Below are positions 28,684 through 38,017 of a DNA stretch of 64,000 nt, piece after piece (position 1 is the stretch's first letter; each line of letters starts with the position of its first letter). Where the stretch lies: positions 1,876,501 to 1,940,500 of the forward strand of contig NZ_CP083546.1 of assembly GCF_025144145.1 (NCBI RefSeq), given 5' to 3'. Under the pieces are notes generated by a model, which had not been told where the DNA came from, did no database searches, and saw only the letters and a list, made by a program, of their open reading frames with translations. A program made the position numbers and the translations under genes. The DNA comes from Leisingera sp. M658. GTDB lineage: Bacteria; Pseudomonadota; Alphaproteobacteria; Rhodobacterales; Rhodobacteraceae.

Positions 28684-30099
28684 ATGTTTTGGATTGTTCT
28701 TAGCACCACGGCTATTGCCGCAACCTGGGCCGCTGCCGGGTTTGCAGCCCTTCGTGCAGCCCGCACCGCGCGCACACCTCAAGGGGCGATTGGCTGGGCT
28801 GTCTTCTTGCTGGCTGCGCCGATAGCCGCCCTGCCCGCCTACATGATCTTTGGCCACCACCGGTTCAAAGGGTACTGGACGGCTCGCCGTGCTGCAGAAC
28901 AGGCGGTTGCTGCGACGCGGAACTATACCAGCGCCCAATCAGGAGAGGCGCAGCAACTGCCGGTAAACGCAGCGCCCTTTGAGGCCATTGCCGGCATGAG
29001 CGTCTGCCACGGAAACGGATTGGAACTTTTGACTGATGGTGAAAACACATTTAACGCCATCTTCGAAGCGATTGATAACGCGCAGGAATATATACTTTTG
29101 CAATACTATATCCTGCGTGCGGACAGTGTCGGCAAACAGCTTCAGGCCAAGTTGATCGAAGCCGCGCAGCGCGGTGTGACGGTTTGGTTCATGACAGACA
29201 GTATCGGCAGCCGGAAGCTGCCCCGCAGCTTTGCAGGCGCGCTGGAGGAGGCCGGTGTGAACATGGTTGATCCCGCGGTTCAACGGCCGCCTTGGCACCG
29301 GCTTCGGATCAATTTCCGCAACCACCGGAAAACCGTTATTGTGGACGGGCGGACCGGATTTACCGGCGGGCTGAATGCCGGCGAGGAATACATGGGGCTG
29401 GATCCTGTAATGGGTCCCTGGCGGGATACCCATGTGCGGCTCACCGGACCGGTTGTTCAGCAGCTGCAGCTTTCTTTTGCCGAGGATTGGCACTGGCGCA
29501 CACAAGAGCCAGTCCTGGATCTGCTGAACTGGGACGCTGAACCGTCACCGCAAAACCGGCCCGGCTTGATTGTTTCGACCGGCCCCGGCGATAGCATCGG
29601 CAACGGGTCCATGCTGTTTTTCTCGGCAATCACCGCTGCACAGGACAAAGTTTGGCTGGCCTCCCCGTATCTGGTTCCGGATCAGGAGGTGCTTGCAGCA
29701 TTAAAACATGCCGCGTTGCGCGGGCTGGATGTCCGGATCCTTTTGCCGGAATCCATTGATCACCACCTGCCTTGGCTTGCGGGCTTTGCATTTTTTGATG
29801 AACTGCGGGAGGCAGGTGTTCATATCCTGCGCTACCGGGGCGGCTTCATGCATCAGAAATGTTTTGTTATCGATGACCGGATATCGGGTGTGGGCACGGC
29901 AAACCTCGACTACCGGTCATTCCGGCTGAATTTTGAAACCATGGCCTTGTTTTTCGACCCTCGGTCCGCGCGCGAAATCTCTGAAATGCTGGCCAGGGAT
30001 TTCCAGCGTTCTACCGCGCTTACACAGCCGCTGGACCGGCAGGCATTGCGCATTCGATTGCTGGCTCCCGTGGCGCGGCTGCTGGCGCCTGTGCTTTAA
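28684..30099 (+). CDS. cls: Cardiolipin synthase (PLD family)
   Basis: Condenses two phosphatidylglycerols to cardiolipin and glycerol at the membrane. 471 residues: two N-terminal membrane segments (about 1-25, 35-58), then two PLD domains. HKD motif 1 is NHRKTVIVDGRTGFTGGLNAG; motif 2 is MHQKCFVIDDRISGVGTANL followed by DYRSFRLNFE. ATG 28684 starts the first membrane helix. It is convergent with the ion-channel gene, the last 4 bases overlapping. Confidence 0.92.
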   Translation: MFWIVLSTTAIAATWAAAGFAALRAARTARTPQGAIGWAVFLLAAPIAALPAYMIFGHHRFKGYWTARRAAEQAVAATRNYTSAQSGEAQQLPVNAAPFEAIAGMSVCHGNGLELLTDGENTFNAIFEAIDNAQEYILLQYYILRADSVGKQLQAKLIEAAQRGVTVWFMTDSIGSRKLPRSFAGALEEAGVNMVDPAVQRPPWHRLRINFRNHRKTVIVDGRTGFTGGLNAGEEYMGLDPVMGPWRDTHVRLTGPVVQQLQLSFAEDWHWRTQEPVLDLLNWDAEPSPQNRPGLIVSTGPGDSIGNGSMLFFSAITAAQDKVWLASPYLVPDQEVLAALKHAALRGLDVRILLPESIDHHLPWLAGFAFFDELREAGVHILRYRGGFMHQKCFVIDDRISGVGTANLDYRSFRLNFETMALFFDPRSAREISEMLARDFQRSTALTQPLDRQALRIRLLAPVARLLAPVL

Positions 30100-30545
30100 T
30101 CCCTTGCCCTATGTGTTTCTCCGTTCAAGGAAAACAGCCGCCCCATTGCGCTAACCAGAAAGGCCGTGCTGATCCCAAAGCCGAATAACCCGGTGACTGC
30201 AGCAAAGGCGGCAAAAATCCGCAACGCCGGCCCTAGCACAACGTCGCCGTAGCCAAGCGTGGTATAGGTCGCCAGAGAGAAATAGACTGATGTGTTCCAG
30301 TCGCCGATCGCACCGACCAGGACAAAAGCAGCGGACCAGATCCAGACCTGAGCCGTATGACTGCCCAGAATTATGAAAATCGCAACCACCAGCATGAGCC
30401 CGATCTGCCAGGGCCTGAAGGGTTTGGCAAAGCCCGCCGACATCCTGTTCAGCACGGCGGAACACAAAACCAAAACGGAGATTTCGAGGATCAGGCAGAC
30501 ACTCAGATAGACTGAGCCCCACAGCAACTGGTTCCATAGCGTCAT
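30096..30545 (-). CDS. Small two-pore-helix potassium channel (Ion_trans_2)
   Basis: 149 residues, with membrane segments about 8-32, 50-72 and 120-140 around a pore loop. The pore has YFSLATYTTLGYGDVVLGP, with TLGYGD matching the K+ selectivity filter TxGYGD. No regulatory (TrkA-N/RCK or cyclic-nucleotide) domain is present, so it is a minimal channel gated, if at all, by voltage or lipid. An extra N-terminal helix precedes the usual 2TM pore. Function in K+ flux is inferred from the filter. Confidence 0.85.
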   Translation of the reverse strand: MTLWNQLLWGSVYLSVCLILEISVLVLCSAVLNRMSAGFAKPFRPWQIGLMLVVAIFIILGSHTAQVWIWSAAFVLVGAIGDWNTSVYFSLATYTTLGYGDVVLGPALRIFAAFAAVTGLFGFGISTAFLVSAMGRLFSLNGETHRARD

Positions 30546-30730
30546 CTTTGCTCTCCCGTTGGTGTGGGGCTGTGTTGGGGCTTTTCAGCAGCTTAGAAAG
30601 GTACTCCGCAACGCTTAACCATAAGAAAGCCGGATGGGCCAGCCTTTGTGCCGCACTGGACTTCTTCCTGGCGGAGGTATTGAGTGCCGTTGCAGGCATT
30701 GAAGACCAAAGCGCAGGAGGGTGCCGCAGG

Positions 30731-31387
30731 ATGGTTTTGAAGATCCGCAATGTTACCAAAACCTATCCGGGACAAACGCCGGAAAACGCTGTCTTGCGCG
30801 GGGTGTCTTTGGATTTGGCGGCTGGCAGCAGCCTGGCGCTGACGGGTGACAGCGGCTCAGGTAAAAGCACATTGCTGCACTTAGCCGGGGCATTGGATCG
30901 TTTTGACAGCGGCGAAATTGAAGTTGCCGGCACCCCGCTGTCAAACCTCAGAGACCGGCAGCGCGCGGCGTTGCGGAGAAATGATGTTTCCCTTGTTTTC
31001 CAGCAATTTAATTTAATACCTTCACTCAGTATTTGGCAGAATATCGCGTTGCATGCGCGGTTGGGAAACCGGTGGGACCCTGATTGGGGGCAAGTGCTGG
31101 CGGACCGTCTTGGCCTGGCCGGTTTACTCGATCGCTATCCAGAGCAGCTCTCGGGCGGGCAGCAACAGCGGGTTGCCATTGGCCGTGCCCTGGCCTTGCG
31201 TCCCAAATTGCTGCTGGCGGATGAGCCGACCGGGAACCTGGATGAAACCGCCAGCGCGGCGGTGATGGACCTGATGCTGGAACTGGTCCGGGAGAGCGGC
31301 GCGGCCCTGTTTCTGGTCACGCATTCCGCAGCCATTGCCAGGATGCTGGACCAGCGCCTGCATTTGCAGCTTGGCCAGGCCGCATGA
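30731..31387 (+). CDS. ABC transporter ATP-binding protein (LolD/MacB-like)
   Basis: 218 residues with Walker A GDSGSGKSTLL, Q-loop VFQQFNLIPSLS, ABC signature LSGGQQQRVAIGRALA, Walker B LLLADEPTGNLDE and switch His in FLVTHS. It belongs to the LolD/MacB/FtsE group that drives FtsX-type permeases. AGGAGGG lies 11 bases upstream of ATG 30731; a longer in-frame start (30548) is rejected because it runs into unrelated sequence. The stop overlaps the permease ATG (ATGA). Confidence 0.9.
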   Translation: MVLKIRNVTKTYPGQTPENAVLRGVSLDLAAGSSLALTGDSGSGKSTLLHLAGALDRFDSGEIEVAGTPLSNLRDRQRAALRRNDVSLVFQQFNLIPSLSIWQNIALHARLGNRWDPDWGQVLADRLGLAGLLDRYPEQLSGGQQQRVAIGRALALRPKLLLADEPTGNLDETASAAVMDLMLELVRESGAALFLVTHSAAIARMLDQRLHLQLGQAA

Positions 31388-33801
31388 TCCGTTCCGCGCT
31401 GAGTGCCATCCTGTCGCACTGGCGCCGGCATCCCCTGCAACTGGCAACGCTGATGGCCGGGCTGGCCCTGGCAACGGGGCTTTGGTCTGCAGTTCAGGCA
31501 ATCAACGGCGAAGCCCGCGCCAGTTACGCACGCGCCGCCGAGCAGCTTGGTACAACAGCCGCGGACCGGCTGGCGCCGGAAGACGGCGCAATCCCGCTGC
31601 AGCAATACGCAAGCCTGCGCCGGTCGGGATGGCAGCTGACGCCTGTTCTGGAAGGAACTGTCAGGTTCAAGCGGCAAAGCTTTGATATCATGGGCATTGA
31701 TCTGTTAAGCCATCCGCTGGTTCCGGCCCTGGCCGAGGCGGCAGAGCAGGACAGCACACCTGCATTGGATGCGCTTTTGCCGCCGGGCCGGTTTTTTGCT
31801 CACCCGGAAACCGCGCTTGTGCTTGCAGCCGCGCAAAGTGAGCACCCGGTCACCCAAACGGACAGGTTGCCGCCGGGTGTGCTGATCGCCGACATCAGTT
31901 TGGCCAGCCGGCTGCTGCGCCAGCCGGACAGTCTCAGCTACCTGATTATTCTGCCGGATCAATTGTCCGGCCTGACACCCCTGCAGCGACTTGCCCCGGG
32001 CCTGACCCGCATTCCAGCCCGGAATGCAGCAGCAGATACGGCGCGGCTTACCGACAGTTTCCACCTCAACCTGACAGCCTTTGGTTTGTTGTCCTTTGCT
32101 GTCGGGCTGTTCATTGTTCAAGGAACCATCGGCCTCAGCCTGGAGCAGCGCCGCAGCATGATCCGGACCTTGCGCGGGCTGGGCGTTCCGATGCGGGTAC
32201 TGGTTGCCCTGTTTGCAGCCGAGCTTGCGGTTGTCGCGCTGATTTCCGGGATCGCGGGGCTGGCCGGAGGCTATCTGGTGGCTGCAGCACTGCTGCCGGA
32301 TGTTCAGGCCACGCTGTCCGGGCTCTACGGCGCCTCGGTGGACGGCGCCCTCAGCTTGCGCCTTGAGTGGGTATTGTCCGGGCTGGCAATGGCCTGCGGC
32401 GGCACGTTCCTGGCCGGAGCGCAGGCGCTTTATGCCTTATGGCGGATGCCCCTGCTGGCCGCACCCGCAACCCAGGCCCGCGGGCAGCAGGCAAGCAAGT
32501 CACACCTGGCGGCGGCGATTGCAGGTGCTGTCTGTTTGCTTGCAGGACTTACGGTTATCTTTATCTTTCAAGGGCTTATTGCAGGGTTTATCTTTCTGTC
32601 CGGGCTTATGCTAGGGGCTGCACTGATGCTACCGCTGCTGATCTCCGCTGGCCTGCGGATCGGGGCGCGGCTGTGCACACGTCCATTTGCCGAATGGCTG
32701 TGGGCCGACACCCGGGCGCAATTGCCGGGGATGTCACTTGCCCTGATGGCGCTGCTTTTGGCGTTGGCGACGAATATTGGCGTCGGAACAATGGTTTCCA
32801 GCTTCAGGCTCACCTTTATCGGCTGGCTGGACCAACGCCTGCCGGCTGAAGTTTACGTGACCACGACAAGCGATGAACAAGGAGCGAAGCTGACGCTGTG
32901 GCTGGAGGAGCGGGGCATAACCGTGCTGCCGTTCCGGCGCAGTGACATCCGCTACAAGGGGGCGCCGCTGCGGATATACGGCATTGCGGATGATGAGACC
33001 TACCGGCAGAATTGGCCGCTGCTGGAGGCGCTGCCTGCGGTCTGGGACCGTGTCGCCGCTGGAGAAGCCCTGCTGGTCAATGAACAATTTGCCCGCCGTC
33101 ATGACCTTAGCCCCGGGCATTCTTTGGCTCTGGCACCGGATTGGAAGCTGACAATTGCCGGAATCTACTCCGACTATGGCAATCCGAATGGGCAGGTGAT
33201 CACCTCCCTTGCCGCACTGCTGGCCCGCGCACCGGATATTCCAAACCGGCAGTTCGGGCTGCGGCTGCCTGCTGATGATGTGCCGGAACTGGTCAGCTCC
33301 ATTCGTGAAGCATTTGAAATACCTCGGGAAAACATCGTTGATCAGGCGGGCATCAAGGCCCGGTCTCTGGGTGTCTTTGACCGGACCTTTACCATCACTT
33401 CAGCGCTGAACCTGCTGACGCTGGGAGTGGCCGGATTTGCCATGCTGACCAGCCTGCTGACCTTATGGAGCCAGCGATTGCCGCAGCTTGCCCCGGTTTG
33501 GGCGATGGGTCTTAGCCGCCGCCAGTTGGCCGGTGCCGAAGTCCTGCGCAGCCTGCTGCTGGCCGCGATCACCGCGGTTCTGGCCTTGCCGCTGGGCTTG
33601 GCTTTGGCCTGGGCGCTGCTTTCCGTCATCAATGTTGAGGCGTTTGGCTGGAAGCTGCCGATGCATCTGTTTCCAGGCGACTGGCTGCGGCTTATCCTGC
33701 TGGCCCTGCTGGCCGCGGTGGTGGCAGCCGCCCTGCCCGCGCTCCGTCTCAGCCGCCTGGATCCTGCGGAACTGCTCAAGGTGTTTGCCAATGAACGTTA
33801 G
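31384..33801 (+). CDS. FtsX-type ABC permease, two-domain (AttF/AttG-like)
   Basis: 805 residues with an N-terminal TM (about 15-35), a large periplasmic domain (about 36-225), four TM helices in the middle (LLSFAVGLFIVQGTIG, LAVVALISGIAGLAGGYLV, ...), further TM pairs around residues 380-470 and three at the C-terminus (ALNLLTLGVAGFAMLTSLLT, AAITAVLALPLGLALAWAL, LILLALLAAVVAAALPALRL). This is the two-FtsX-domain form in one chain, with a second periplasmic domain between. It is ATGA-coupled to the ATPase and overlaps the AttH-like gene by 11 bases. Substrate unknown; mechanical or lipoprotein/lipid export is the family's usual role. Confidence 0.85.
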   Translation: MIRSALSAILSHWRRHPLQLATLMAGLALATGLWSAVQAINGEARASYARAAEQLGTTAADRLAPEDGAIPLQQYASLRRSGWQLTPVLEGTVRFKRQSFDIMGIDLLSHPLVPALAEAAEQDSTPALDALLPPGRFFAHPETALVLAAAQSEHPVTQTDRLPPGVLIADISLASRLLRQPDSLSYLIILPDQLSGLTPLQRLAPGLTRIPARNAAADTARLTDSFHLNLTAFGLLSFAVGLFIVQGTIGLSLEQRRSMIRTLRGLGVPMRVLVALFAAELAVVALISGIAGLAGGYLVAAALLPDVQATLSGLYGASVDGALSLRLEWVLSGLAMACGGTFLAGAQALYALWRMPLLAAPATQARGQQASKSHLAAAIAGAVCLLAGLTVIFIFQGLIAGFIFLSGLMLGAALMLPLLISAGLRIGARLCTRPFAEWLWADTRAQLPGMSLALMALLLALATNIGVGTMVSSFRLTFIGWLDQRLPAEVYVTTTSDEQGAKLTLWLEERGITVLPFRRSDIRYKGAPLRIYGIADDETYRQNWPLLEALPAVWDRVAAGEALLVNEQFARRHDLSPGHSLALAPDWKLTIAGIYSDYGNPNGQVITSLAALLARAPDIPNRQFGLRLPADDVPELVSSIREAFEIPRENIVDQAGIKARSLGVFDRTFTITSALNLLTLGVAGFAMLTSLLTLWSQRLPQLAPVWAMGLSRRQLAGAEVLRSLLLAAITAVLALPLGLALAWALLSVINVEAFGWKLPMHLFPGDWLRLILLALLAAVVAAALPALRLSRLDPAELLKVFANER

Positions 33802-34840
33802 ACCCATTTTCACGTTCCTCCTGGCTGGCTGGGCCACTGCAGCCCTGCCGCAGGGTTATGCCGGGCTTGGTACTGAGGCCGAGGGGTTTGCGGTACCAGA
33901 GCTTGGCCGCCAGCTGTCTTTTCCTCAGGATCACGGCGCCCATCCGGATTTCCGCATTGAGTGGTGGTACTTAACCGCCAACCTGACAGACGCCGGCGGC
34001 AAGGACTATGGCATTCAGTGGACCTTGTTCCGGTCCGCCCTGGCTCCGGGAGAGGCTGAAGGCTGGCAAAGTCCGCAAGTCTGGATGGCCCACGCGGCCG
34101 TGACAACGCCGGACCAGCACCTGTTCGCCGAACGCCTTGCCCGCGGCGGCGTGGGCCAGGCTGGGGTTTTGGCTGATCCTTTCGACGCCTGGATCGGGAA
34201 TTGGCAGATGCGCTCCACGGGAGAGGCAATTGAAAAGATGGAGATAACGGCCTCAGGCCAAGAGTTTTCCTATGACTTGCGGCTCAGCGCTGAAGGTCCG
34301 CTGGTGCTGCATGGAGAGGATGGTTATTCCGTGAAGTCCGCCAGCGGCCAAGCGAGCTATTATTATTCCCAACCGCATTATCAGGTGTCCGGAACGCTGG
34401 ACCTGCCCGGCGGTCCGGTTGACGTGGCCGGGCATGGCTGGCTGGACCGGGAATGGTCAAGCCAGCCGCTGGCAGAGGATCAAAGCGGCTGGGACTGGTT
34501 CTCGCTCAGCTTTGACAGCGGTGACAAGCTGATGGCGTTTGTTCTGCGTGGCGGGAGCGGTGATTTCACCTCAGGCACATGGATATCCGCAGACGGCAGT
34601 GTGGAAACATTGTCGCCTGGTGCCTTTCACGCCGAGGCGCTGGCTGCCAGCGATGTCCACGGCCGGCAGATCCCCACCCGCTGGCGTGCAAACCTGCCAG
34701 AAAAAGGCGTTTCCGTTGAGATTCAAGCACTTAATCCGCAAAGCTGGATGGGAACCTCGTTTTCATACTGGGAAGGGCCGGTGTCGGTCAGCGGCAGCCA
34801 CTCCGGCAAAGGCTACCTTGAGATGACCGGCTACGAGTAA
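33791..34840 (+). CDS. AttH/CrtC-like lipocalin-domain protein (carotenoid 1,2-hydratase family)
   Basis: 349 residues with an N-terminal signal peptide (about 1-25, FLLAGWATAALPQGYAG). There is no lipobox Cys, so it is a soluble periplasmic rather than lipidated protein. The family pattern is seen in the N-terminal repeat FRIEWWYLTANLTDAGGKDYG, the QWTLFRSALAP strand, AHAAVTTPDQHLFAE, and the GHGWLDREWSSQPL / WDWFSLSFDSGDKLM segments. Homologues (AttH, CrtC) have twin lipocalin-like barrels. Chromosomal context with an ABC exporter matches attEFGH, not carotenoid genes. The start at 33791 overlaps the permease end; an upstream frame inside the permease is rejected. Confidence 0.82.
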   Translation: MNVRPIFTFLLAGWATAALPQGYAGLGTEAEGFAVPELGRQLSFPQDHGAHPDFRIEWWYLTANLTDAGGKDYGIQWTLFRSALAPGEAEGWQSPQVWMAHAAVTTPDQHLFAERLARGGVGQAGVLADPFDAWIGNWQMRSTGEAIEKMEITASGQEFSYDLRLSAEGPLVLHGEDGYSVKSASGQASYYYSQPHYQVSGTLDLPGGPVDVAGHGWLDREWSSQPLAEDQSGWDWFSLSFDSGDKLMAFVLRGGSGDFTSGTWISADGSVETLSPGAFHAEALAASDVHGRQIPTRWRANLPEKGVSVEIQALNPQSWMGTSFSYWEGPVSVSGSHSGKGYLEMTGYE

Positions 34841-34861
34841 GGGCGCCCGCAAGCGCCCTTA
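34838..34861. terminator. Bidirectional terminator
   Basis: TAAGGGCGC (34838-34846) pairs perfectly with GCGCCCTTA (34853-34861), followed by GTGTTTTC on the plus side. It serves the AttH-like gene and faces the convergent uspA. Confidence 0.75.
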
Positions 34862-34867
34862 GTGTTT

Positions 34868-35299
34868 TCAGCGAACCACAAAGACCGAGCAGTCCGAATG
34901 CCGGATCACCCGGGCCGCATTGGGCCCGAGCAAATAGTCCTTCAGGTCAGGCTTATGCGCGCCGATCACGATCAGCCCGCTGCCCGCCGTTTCGGCCACC
35001 TTAAGGATCTCCTGATAGGCTTTGCCGGTGGCCACCAGATGGCGCACCTTGGCGTTGCCTTCCTCTCCCAGCACCTTGGTGCAAAGATCACGCAGCCGCT
35101 GGGTGGTGTCCTTGACCGCTTTTTGATGGTGGTGTTCCTCAAAGAAGCCCGACACCCAGCTTTCGCCAAAGTCCGGCAGGACGTTGACAACATCCAGCTG
35201 GGCACCGTCCAGATCCGCCAACCGGGCGGCCTGGGTCAGCACTTTTTCGTCGGACGCCGGATCACTCAGTTCCAATGCACACAGTACGGGTTTGTTCAT
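34868..35299 (-). CDS. Universal stress protein UspA family
   Basis: 143 residues, a single Usp domain. ATP-binding-type motif near the C-terminus: VIGAHKPDLKDYLLGPNAAR followed by VIRHSDCSVFVVR, a G-2X-G-9X-G(S/N)-like pattern. Its start overlaps the stop of the TRAP permease gene (ATGA), so it is part of that operon. In Halomonas the TRAP-associated Usp TeaD regulates the transporter; by analogy this one may control TRAP activity. Confidence 0.9.
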   Translation of the reverse strand: MNKPVLCALELSDPASDEKVLTQAARLADLDGAQLDVVNVLPDFGESWVSGFFEEHHHQKAVKDTTQRLRDLCTKVLGEEGNAKVRHLVATGKAYQEILKVAETAGSGLIVIGAHKPDLKDYLLGPNAARVIRHSDCSVFVVR

Positions 35300-37905
35300 G
35301 CCGCTATTCCTTCCTGTTCACGCGCACGGCCGCGCTGCATTAGTGCGACCAGTGCTACCAGCAGCAATGCCGGGAGGAACATAAGCTCCTTTGGCAGCTG
35401 GCTGGCCGGGGCCTGGATCGTTGCAACCCGCACCGGTTCATCGGCGTAGAAATCAAAGCTTTCCAAATTGGGTGCTGCCGGGGTGCCGAACATCGGCTCG
35501 TCCAGTTTCACAACCCCGTCTTCTTCCAGCAGCAGCAGGCCATAGGTATCCACCGCTTGCTGGCCGCCAGTGCCATCGGCGGTCAGGATCATGGTGGTGC
35601 TTTTGATCTCGGACGTATCAAAATCAGGGCCTTCAACTGTGATCCTGAACTCCGCTCCCGCTTCCGCTTCGTCCAGGGCCTGAACCAGCTGGGCCGGCGG
35701 TACTTCGGCATAAGGCGGCATCACCCGGTCCATGAAGAAGTCCGGCCGGAACAGCGCAAAGGCTGCGAAGATCAGCAGGATGCTTTCATAGATCCGGCTG
35801 CGGCTGACAAAATAGCCCATGGTGCCGGCAGTAAAGACCAGGATGGCGATGGTCGCTGATATGGCTACGAGTATCCCCTGTATCCAGGTCACATCGATCA
35901 GCAGAAGATCGGTGTTGAAGATGAACACAAACGGCAGCGCCACGGTCCGCAAGGAGTAGAAGAAGGCAATGAAACCGGTGCGGATCGCATCGCCGCCCGA
36001 CACCGCCGCTGCGGCAAAGCTGGCCAGCCCCACAGGCGGGGTCACATCGGCCATGATCCCAAAGTAGAACACAAACAGATGCACAGCGATCAGCGGCACA
36101 ATCAGACCGGACTGGGCGCCGAGTTCGACCACCACACCGGCCATCAGTGAGCTGACAACGATGTAGTTCGCCGTTGTCGGCAGCCCCATGCCCAGAACCA
36201 GCGAGAGGATACCCACCATCACCAGCATCAGGATCAGGTTGCCGCCCGAAACAAACTCAACCAGTTCGGACATCACCTGCCCGACACCGGTCAGCGTAAC
36301 GGTGCCAACGATCACCCCCGCAGTGGCCGTGGCCAGCGCGATGCCGATCATGTTGCGCGCGCCGTCGATCAGCCCGTTCCACAGGTCGTGGACGCCTTCC
36401 ATAAAGGAATTGGCCATATTGCTTTGGCCGCGGAAGACCGCCTTGAGCGGTTTCTGGGTCAGCAGGATCACAAACAGCAGTGCGGTCGCCCAGAATGCCG
36501 ACAGGCCGGGTGACTTCTGTTCGATCATCAGGAAGTAGACCAGAACGATGATCGGCAGCAGGTAATGCAGGCCCGCCTTATAGATCTCACCCACTACTGG
36601 CAGTTCGACCTCTTTGGCGTTCGGGTCGTCCGGCACCAGATCGTCAACGCCGGAAGCCAGCCACAACAGGGCCGCATAGGCTGCGAACACAAGGGCTGCC
36701 AGTGTCAGCCCGGATGCGCCCGGCATTGCCGAGGTGATCCATTTGACCGGGTATTGAACGCTATAGCAAAGGGCCGCAAAGCCGGCAAAGAACAGAGCCA
36801 TGCCGCCAATGGTGCGGCCCATGGAAACAACGCGGTTGCCCAGCGTCGGCATGTTCCGCTTCACCGCTTCCAAATGAACGATATAGACCAGCGCGATGTA
36901 GGAAATCGCGGCGGGCAGGAAGGCATGGGTGATCACCTCGACATAAGAGATGCCCACATATTCCACCATCAAAAAGGCCGCAGCGCCCATCACCGGCGGC
37001 ATGATCTGGCCGTTCACTGAGGAGGCAACCTCGACTGAGCCTGCCTGTTCGCTGGTAAAGCCCACCCGCTTCATCAGCGGGATGGTGAAAGTGCCGGTTG
37101 TCACCACGTTGGCGATGGAGGAGCCGGAGATCAGACCGGTTGCGGCAGAACCCACCACGGCCGCCTTGGCCGGACCGCCGCGCAGATGGCCAAGCGCGCC
37201 AAAGGCCATCTTGATGAAGTAATTGCCGGCCCCGGCCTTATCCAGCAGTGCACCGAACAGCACAAACAGGAAGACAAACTTGGTGGAGACACCCAGGGCA
37301 ATGCCGAACACGCCCTCAGACGTGATCCACATATGGCTCATCGCCTTTTTCAGGCTGGCGCCCTTCCAGCGGATGACTTCGGGCACCCATTCAGAGGAGC
37401 CAAAGAACACATAGGCCAGAAAGATAGTTGCGATGATCGCCATTGCCGGGCCAAGCGCGCGGCGGGCGGCCTCGAACAGCAGGATCAGGCCCGCCAGCGC
37501 AAACCATTTATCCATGTCATCGGCAAGCCCGCCGGAATCGACAATTTTCTGATAGAAAATATAGCCGTACATCGCGATGACAGTGCCGGCCAGCGCGAAG
37601 ACCCAATCCTGAATGGGAATGTAATTCCGCGGGCTGGACTTCAGCGCCGGATATGCGGCATAGGCCAGAAAAATGGCAAAGGCCAAATGGATTTGCCGGG
37701 AATTGTTCACCACGCTGCCGGGCAGCAGCAGGTTTGAAACGGGTGAAGCCAGAATGACTTGGAACACCGACCAAATGACTGCGACGATAGCCAGGAACAG
37801 CCCCACACTTCCTACCGGATTGCGGGCGCCTGCGTCTGAGGACGCGACAAGTTCCTGAAGCTCTTCTTCGCTGAGCGGCCGATTTCCCTGAGCATCGGAT
37901 GCCAT
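35296..37905 (-). CDS. TRAP transporter permease, fused small and large subunits (TAXI type)
   Basis: 869 residues with about 18-20 membrane segments. It combines the DctQ-like 4-TM part (about 30-180) and the DctM-like part, including GSAATGLISGSSIANVVTTG, SSVNGQIMPPVMGAAAFLM and GMGLPTTANYIVVSSLMAG. The final ~150 residues (RITVEGPDFDTSEIKSTTMI onward) match the DUF3394 tail found on such permeases. It imports an organic acid or similar by proton or sodium gradient with the TAXI binding protein encoded 112 bases upstream on the same strand. Confidence 0.92.
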   Translation of the reverse strand: MASDAQGNRPLSEEELQELVASSDAGARNPVGSVGLFLAIVAVIWSVFQVILASPVSNLLLPGSVVNNSRQIHLAFAIFLAYAAYPALKSSPRNYIPIQDWVFALAGTVIAMYGYIFYQKIVDSGGLADDMDKWFALAGLILLFEAARRALGPAMAIIATIFLAYVFFGSSEWVPEVIRWKGASLKKAMSHMWITSEGVFGIALGVSTKFVFLFVLFGALLDKAGAGNYFIKMAFGALGHLRGGPAKAAVVGSAATGLISGSSIANVVTTGTFTIPLMKRVGFTSEQAGSVEVASSVNGQIMPPVMGAAAFLMVEYVGISYVEVITHAFLPAAISYIALVYIVHLEAVKRNMPTLGNRVVSMGRTIGGMALFFAGFAALCYSVQYPVKWITSAMPGASGLTLAALVFAAYAALLWLASGVDDLVPDDPNAKEVELPVVGEIYKAGLHYLLPIIVLVYFLMIEQKSPGLSAFWATALLFVILLTQKPLKAVFRGQSNMANSFMEGVHDLWNGLIDGARNMIGIALATATAGVIVGTVTLTGVGQVMSELVEFVSGGNLILMLVMVGILSLVLGMGLPTTANYIVVSSLMAGVVVELGAQSGLIVPLIAVHLFVFYFGIMADVTPPVGLASFAAAAVSGGDAIRTGFIAFFYSLRTVALPFVFIFNTDLLLIDVTWIQGILVAISATIAILVFTAGTMGYFVSRSRIYESILLIFAAFALFRPDFFMDRVMPPYAEVPPAQLVQALDEAEAGAEFRITVEGPDFDTSEIKSTTMILTADGTGGQQAVDTYGLLLLEEDGVVKLDEPMFGTPAAPNLESFDFYADEPVRVATIQAPASQLPKELMFLPALLLVALVALMQRGRAREQEGIAA

Positions 37906-38017
37906 GGATAATCTCCCCTGTGGCCGCCGTTTTTCCGGGGCCTGAAATTTAAAGCCTGGGCAGCGGCCTCAGGCAAAACGGGGCGCCAAATGCGCCCCGT
38001 TCCTTATGTTGGGTGGA

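Noticed and set aside
33791-34840. Carotenoid 1,2-hydratase CrtC acting in carotenoid synthesis
   Set aside because: No other crt genes in the window; gene overlap with an ABC ATPase and permease favours the AttH context.
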